Shown here one piece after another: positions 51,425-53,833 of a stretch of DNA of 53,833 bases. Position numbers and translations under genes: made by a program. The DNA lies in the NCBI GenBank assembly GCA_964621525.1, contig CAZUMS010000027.1, forward strand, positions 1-53,833, read 5' to 3'. This DNA is from CAZMGV01 sp964621525 [NCBI: uncultured bacterium] (GTDB taxonomy: Bacteria > JAGRBM01). Below the pieces are notes generated by a model. It searched no databases. It saw nothing but the letters and a program-made list of their open reading frames with translations, and was not told the DNA's origin. The stretch's first letter is position 1. Every line of letters starts with the position of its first letter.

Positions 51425-52117
51425 ATGGATGACGCGAGAAAAAAAGAGCTTCTCGAAAAGTTCAATAAGCTGAGAACCGAGGGGCCCAAGCCCAAGGCTG
51501 CCGCCGCTCCGAAGCCGGCGCCAAAAGCCGCTGCTGCGGCTGCGCCGACGGGTCCGGTTCCGACCCGCAAGCCCAAGCCGGAAGTGGTCACCGGCCTTCC
51601 GCCGGACAAGCTGACCGACAACCACATCTGGGGCCTCGCGCTCACGAAGCGCAACCTGCTGAACCTCATGGGCTGGGGCGCGCTCGTCGGCGTGTTCCAC
51701 GTCGGTATCGCCGCCGTCCACCGGTTCATGTTCCCCCGCGTGCTGTTCGAGCCCGCGACCTCGTTCAAGGCCGGCTACCCGGAGGAATACCCGAAGGGTA
51801 CGGTCTCAACGAAGTATCAGGGCGAGCAGAAGGTCTGGATCGCCCACCTCGACGAGGGCATTGTCGCCATCTCCACGATCTGCACGCACCTCGGTTGCAC
51901 GCCCCGCTGGCTCCCGGCCGAGGACAAGTTCAAGTGCCCCTGCCACGGTTCGGGCTTCACCCGTGAAGGCATCAATTTCGAGGGTCCCGCGCCGCGCCCG
52001 CTCGAGCGGTTCCGGATCAGCAAGGCCGAGGACGGCCAGCTGCTGATCGACAAGGCGACGGCCTACCGCTGGGAAAAGGGCGAATGGGGCAAGCCGGGCT
52101 CAGTGTTCAGCGCATGA
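51425..52117 (+). CDS. Rieske iron-sulfur protein of a bc/b6f-type complex
   Basis: A 230-residue Rieske subunit. An unusual Ala/Pro/Lys-rich N-terminus of about 50 residues precedes the membrane anchor (about 80-100). The 2Fe-2S ligands are in CTHLGC (Cys153, His155) and CPCHGSGF (Cys171, His174), with Cys158 and Cys173 forming the usual disulfide. It takes electrons from quinol and passes them to a c-type cytochrome on the outer side of the membrane. It is first gene of the complex, with cytochrome b 46 bp downstream. Confidence 0.96.
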   Translation: MDDARKKELLEKFNKLRTEGPKPKAAAAPKPAPKAAAAAAPTGPVPTRKPKPEVVTGLPPDKLTDNHIWGLALTKRNLLNLMGWGALVGVFHVGIAAVHRFMFPRVLFEPATSFKAGYPEEYPKGTVSTKYQGEQKVWIAHLDEGIVAISTICTHLGCTPRWLPAEDKFKCPCHGSGFTREGINFEGPAPRPLERFRISKAEDGQLLIDKATAYRWEKGEWGKPGSVFSA

Positions 52118-52163
52118 ACGCGGTACGGTTCCGGATTAACGGTTTTTTGGGAGAGAACTGACA

Positions 52164-52991
52164 GTGGCCGAAGAAAAGAACGAACAGGGAAACCAGCCAA
52201 AACCGCTCGCGCCCGACACCCGCTCGAAGCTCGCGCAGTCGGCCGACGAGATCTTCAGCTCCCAGGTCTGGAAGAGCGCCTTCCGTCACGGTTATGCCGA
52301 CACCGGCCGTAACCGGCAGCTGATGATCCTGGGCAACGTGTGGCTTCACCTGCATCCGCCGAAGATGCGACGCCATGCGGTCCGCGTGAAATTCACCTGG
52401 TGCATGGGCGGCATCACGTTCCTGCTGTTCCTCGTGCTCGCCATCACCGGCGTCGTCCTCATGTTCTACTACCGGCCCACGGGCGAATACGCCTACATCG
52501 ACATGAAGTACCTGATGCACGACGTGCCGTTCGGCGCCGTCGTCCGCAACATGCACCGCTGGTCGGCGCATGCCATGGTCATTACGGTCATGCTTCACAT
52601 GTTTCGGGTGTTCATGACCGGTTCTTACAAGCCGCCGCGCGAGTTCAACTGGATCGTCGGCGTGCTGCTCATCACCTTTACCCTTCTGCTCTCGTTCACG
52701 GGTTACCTGCTGCCGTGGGACCAGCTGGCCATCTGGGCCATCACGGTCGCCTCGAACATGGCCCGCGCGACGCCGTTCATCGGCCAGTCGGGCCCGTTCG
52801 CCGAACAGCTCGGCATCGGCGGTCGTTACGACGCCCGTACGCTGATGCTGGGCGGCACGATCGTGGCCCCGGCGACGCTGCTCCGGTTTTACATCCTGCA
52901 CTGCCTCGTGGTCCCGCTCGCGGCGGGCCTCCTGATGATCCTCCACTTCTGGCGAATCCGGAAGGACGGCGGTATCTCGGGGCCGCTCTGA
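52164..52991 (+). CDS. cytochrome b6-type subunit (N-terminal cytochrome b)
   Basis: A 275-residue membrane haem protein matching cytochrome b6 along its length (FYYRPTG, HRWSAHAMVITVMLH, PWDQLAIWA, RKDGGISGPL ending). Haem ligands are His131/His145 on helix B (13 between) and His246/His261 on helix D (14 between), the b6f-type spacing. Cys80 in FTWCMGGITF matches the Cys that covalently binds haem c_i in b6f and in Gram-positive menaquinone complexes. A soluble 70-residue N-terminus precedes helix A. It has a GTG start with GGGAGAGA upstream. Subunit IV follows. Confidence 0.95.
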   Translation: MAEEKNEQGNQPKPLAPDTRSKLAQSADEIFSSQVWKSAFRHGYADTGRNRQLMILGNVWLHLHPPKMRRHAVRVKFTWCMGGITFLLFLVLAITGVVLMFYYRPTGEYAYIDMKYLMHDVPFGAVVRNMHRWSAHAMVITVMLHMFRVFMTGSYKPPREFNWIVGVLLITFTLLLSFTGYLLPWDQLAIWAITVASNMARATPFIGQSGPFAEQLGIGGRYDARTLMLGGTIVAPATLLRFYILHCLVVPLAAGLLMILHFWRIRKDGGISGPL

Positions 52992-53043
52992 TCCGGCGGC
53001 GGAACGTCCTGCACAGCTTCTAACGAGACGAGGGAAGAGGAAG

Positions 53044-53833
53044 ATGTCCGAAGAGAACCAGAACAAGCCGGAAGGCGGCGCGGCTCCCAAGGCCGCCGAC
53101 ATGGATCTCGAGGCCGCAAAGGCCGCGGCCCGTGCCCGTGCCATGCGCGCCCGGGCGGCGATCACGGCGAAGCCGGTGACGCCGCTGGCAGCCGAGCCGG
53201 GGACCCTGCGGCCCGCCACTTCGCAGACGCCGCGCGCCCAGAACGTCTATGTCGTGGACGACGAGGAACTTTCCCGCCAGATGGCGAAGGACCGCATTTA
53301 TGTGTGGCCCTATCTCGTCCGGGCGGAGTTCATCGCGACGCTGGCGACGATGATTCTCCTCATGGTCTGGTCGCTGGTGGTGGATGCGCCGCTCGAAGAG
53401 CCCGCCAATCCGACCCGTACGCCGAACCCGTCGAAGGCCCCGTGGTACTTCCTGGGCCTCCAGGAAATGCTCGTCTATTTCGATCCGTGGCTCGCCGGCG
53501 TGATTTTCCCGGCGTTTATCATCGCCGGCCTCATGATCCTGCCTTACGTCGACGTGAACCCGAAGGGGAACGGCTATTACTGCTATGACGAGCGCAAGTT
53601 CGCCATCAATACGTTCCTGTTCGGTTATATCTTCCTGTGGATTCTCCTGATCATCATCGGCGTATTCCTGCGCGGTCCGGGCTGGAACTTCTTCATGCCC
53701 TGGGACGAATGGGATCCGCACCTCGTGGTCGCGCTCACGAACGTAAACCTGGTCGATCTCGGGATTATCAAGAGCTTCTCGCACCACCTCCAGTTCATGG
53801 GTGTAGATCTCGGTGGTCGCCGTATCATTAAAA
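53044..53833 (+). CDS. cytochrome b C-terminal (subunit IV-type), truncated by contig end
   Basis: This is the beginning of the subunit completing the quinol-oxidising site. A charged, Ala-rich N-terminus of about 75 residues precedes the helix RAEFIATLATMILLMVWSLVV. The quinol-site loop reads KAPWYFLGLQEML, where PEWY of bc1/b6f is APWY, a known variant in split bacterial complexes. Two further helices follow (about 160-180, 195-215). The genuine sequence ends near 53800: the last residues VDLGGRRIIK are translated from the P5 adapter and must not be used. ATG 53044 follows a GAGGGAAGAGGA-type RBS. Confidence 0.92.
   Translation, partial: MSEENQNKPEGGAAPKAADMDLEAAKAAARARAMRARAAITAKPVTPLAAEPGTLRPATSQTPRAQNVYVVDDEELSRQMAKDRIYVWPYLVRAEFIATLATMILLMVWSLVVDAPLEEPANPTRTPNPSKAPWYFLGLQEMLVYFDPWLAGVIFPAFIIAGLMILPYVDVNPKGNGYYCYDERKFAINTFLFGYIFLWILLIIIGVFLRGPGWNFFMPWDEWDPHLVVALTNVNLVDLGIIKSFSHHLQFMGVDLGGRRIIK
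53801..53829 (+). other. Illumina P5 adapter sequence at contig end (artefact)
   Basis: These 29 bases are exactly the reverse complement of the Illumina P5 flow-cell oligonucleotide (they include GATCTCGGTGGTCGCCG), followed by AAAA at the contig end. They are not genomic. The window should be trimmed to 53800. Confidence 0.97.

Noticed and set aside
53800-53833. Final residues of the cytochrome subunit as a natural C-terminal sequence
   Set aside because: They are translated from the P5 adapter and not from genomic DNA.
1-53833. CRISPR arrays
   Set aside because: I saw no series of regularly spaced identical repeats, and there are no cas-like genes.

Overview
The window is GC-rich throughout and comes from a Gram-negative bacterium. 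It encodes an outer-membrane TolC-type channel with an RND pump, a System II (ResB/CcsA) cytochrome c maturation pair, and a split cytochrome b/Rieske complex of b6f-like design. The mix of an archaeal-type (type II) GAPDH, COQ4-family proteins, a CysN-CysC fusion and the b6-like complex would fit a deltaproteobacterial-grade or related uncultured lineage, but I cannot name the phylum from sequence alone. The last 33 bases contain the complement of the Illumina P5 adapter, so this is very likely a draft or metagenome contig whose real sequence stops near 53800. The left edge cuts through a tRNA-Ser.

Region 1 (1-14.3 kb): an MFS exporter, followed by genes that read together as sulfide/thiol-redox functions. 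On the minus strand are a sulfide:quinone oxidoreductase-like flavoprotein with a small partner, a thioredoxin-DsbD-like fusion and an orphan membrane histidine kinase. On the plus strand is an operon of an ArsR repressor with the SqrR/BigR/YgaV cysteine pair, a TolC channel, an RND permease and a DUF2892 (YgaP-type) membrane protein, with no periplasmic adaptor gene. The AT-rich promoter/operator and first codons of the ArsR gene occur twice, as 84-bp copies at 7031 and 9115. The copies bracket a TetR-COQ4 two-gene module. I consider this the most interesting part of the window.

Region 2 (14.3-27.4 kb): a TMEM175-like channel, a second COQ4-family protein, a sugar/lipid-glycosylation patch (HpcH-like aldolase, GT-C, GT2 and an epimerase lacking the catalytic Tyr), CysD plus CysN-CysC for sulfate activation (APS-kinase P-loop degenerate), IspH, a DUF4124 membrane protein, archaeal-type GAPDH and an SDR.

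Region 3 (27.4-34.6 kb): accessory-looking genes. They are an ankyrin/zinc-ribbon membrane protein of less GC-rich composition, an isolated Mu-gp27-like (DUF3486) protein, a radical SAM and phosphatase-superfamily pair, a DCC-family thiol protein translationally coupled to a HepT-MntA toxin-antitoxin pair, and the housekeeping GTPase EngB.

Region 4 (34.6-53.8 kb): CcsA and ResB, a tandem-FHA sigma-54 activator, a radical SAM/rubredoxin-like/thioesterase operon, MobA, an operon of cupredoxin, polysaccharide deacetylase and class III cyclase, Dus, a lysophospholipid acyltransferase with a substituted catalytic His, and the start of a Rieske, cytochrome b6 and subunit IV operon. The cytochrome b carries the Cys that binds haem c_i in b6f complexes. 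ATGA stop-start overlaps are frequent, implying many translationally coupled operons.
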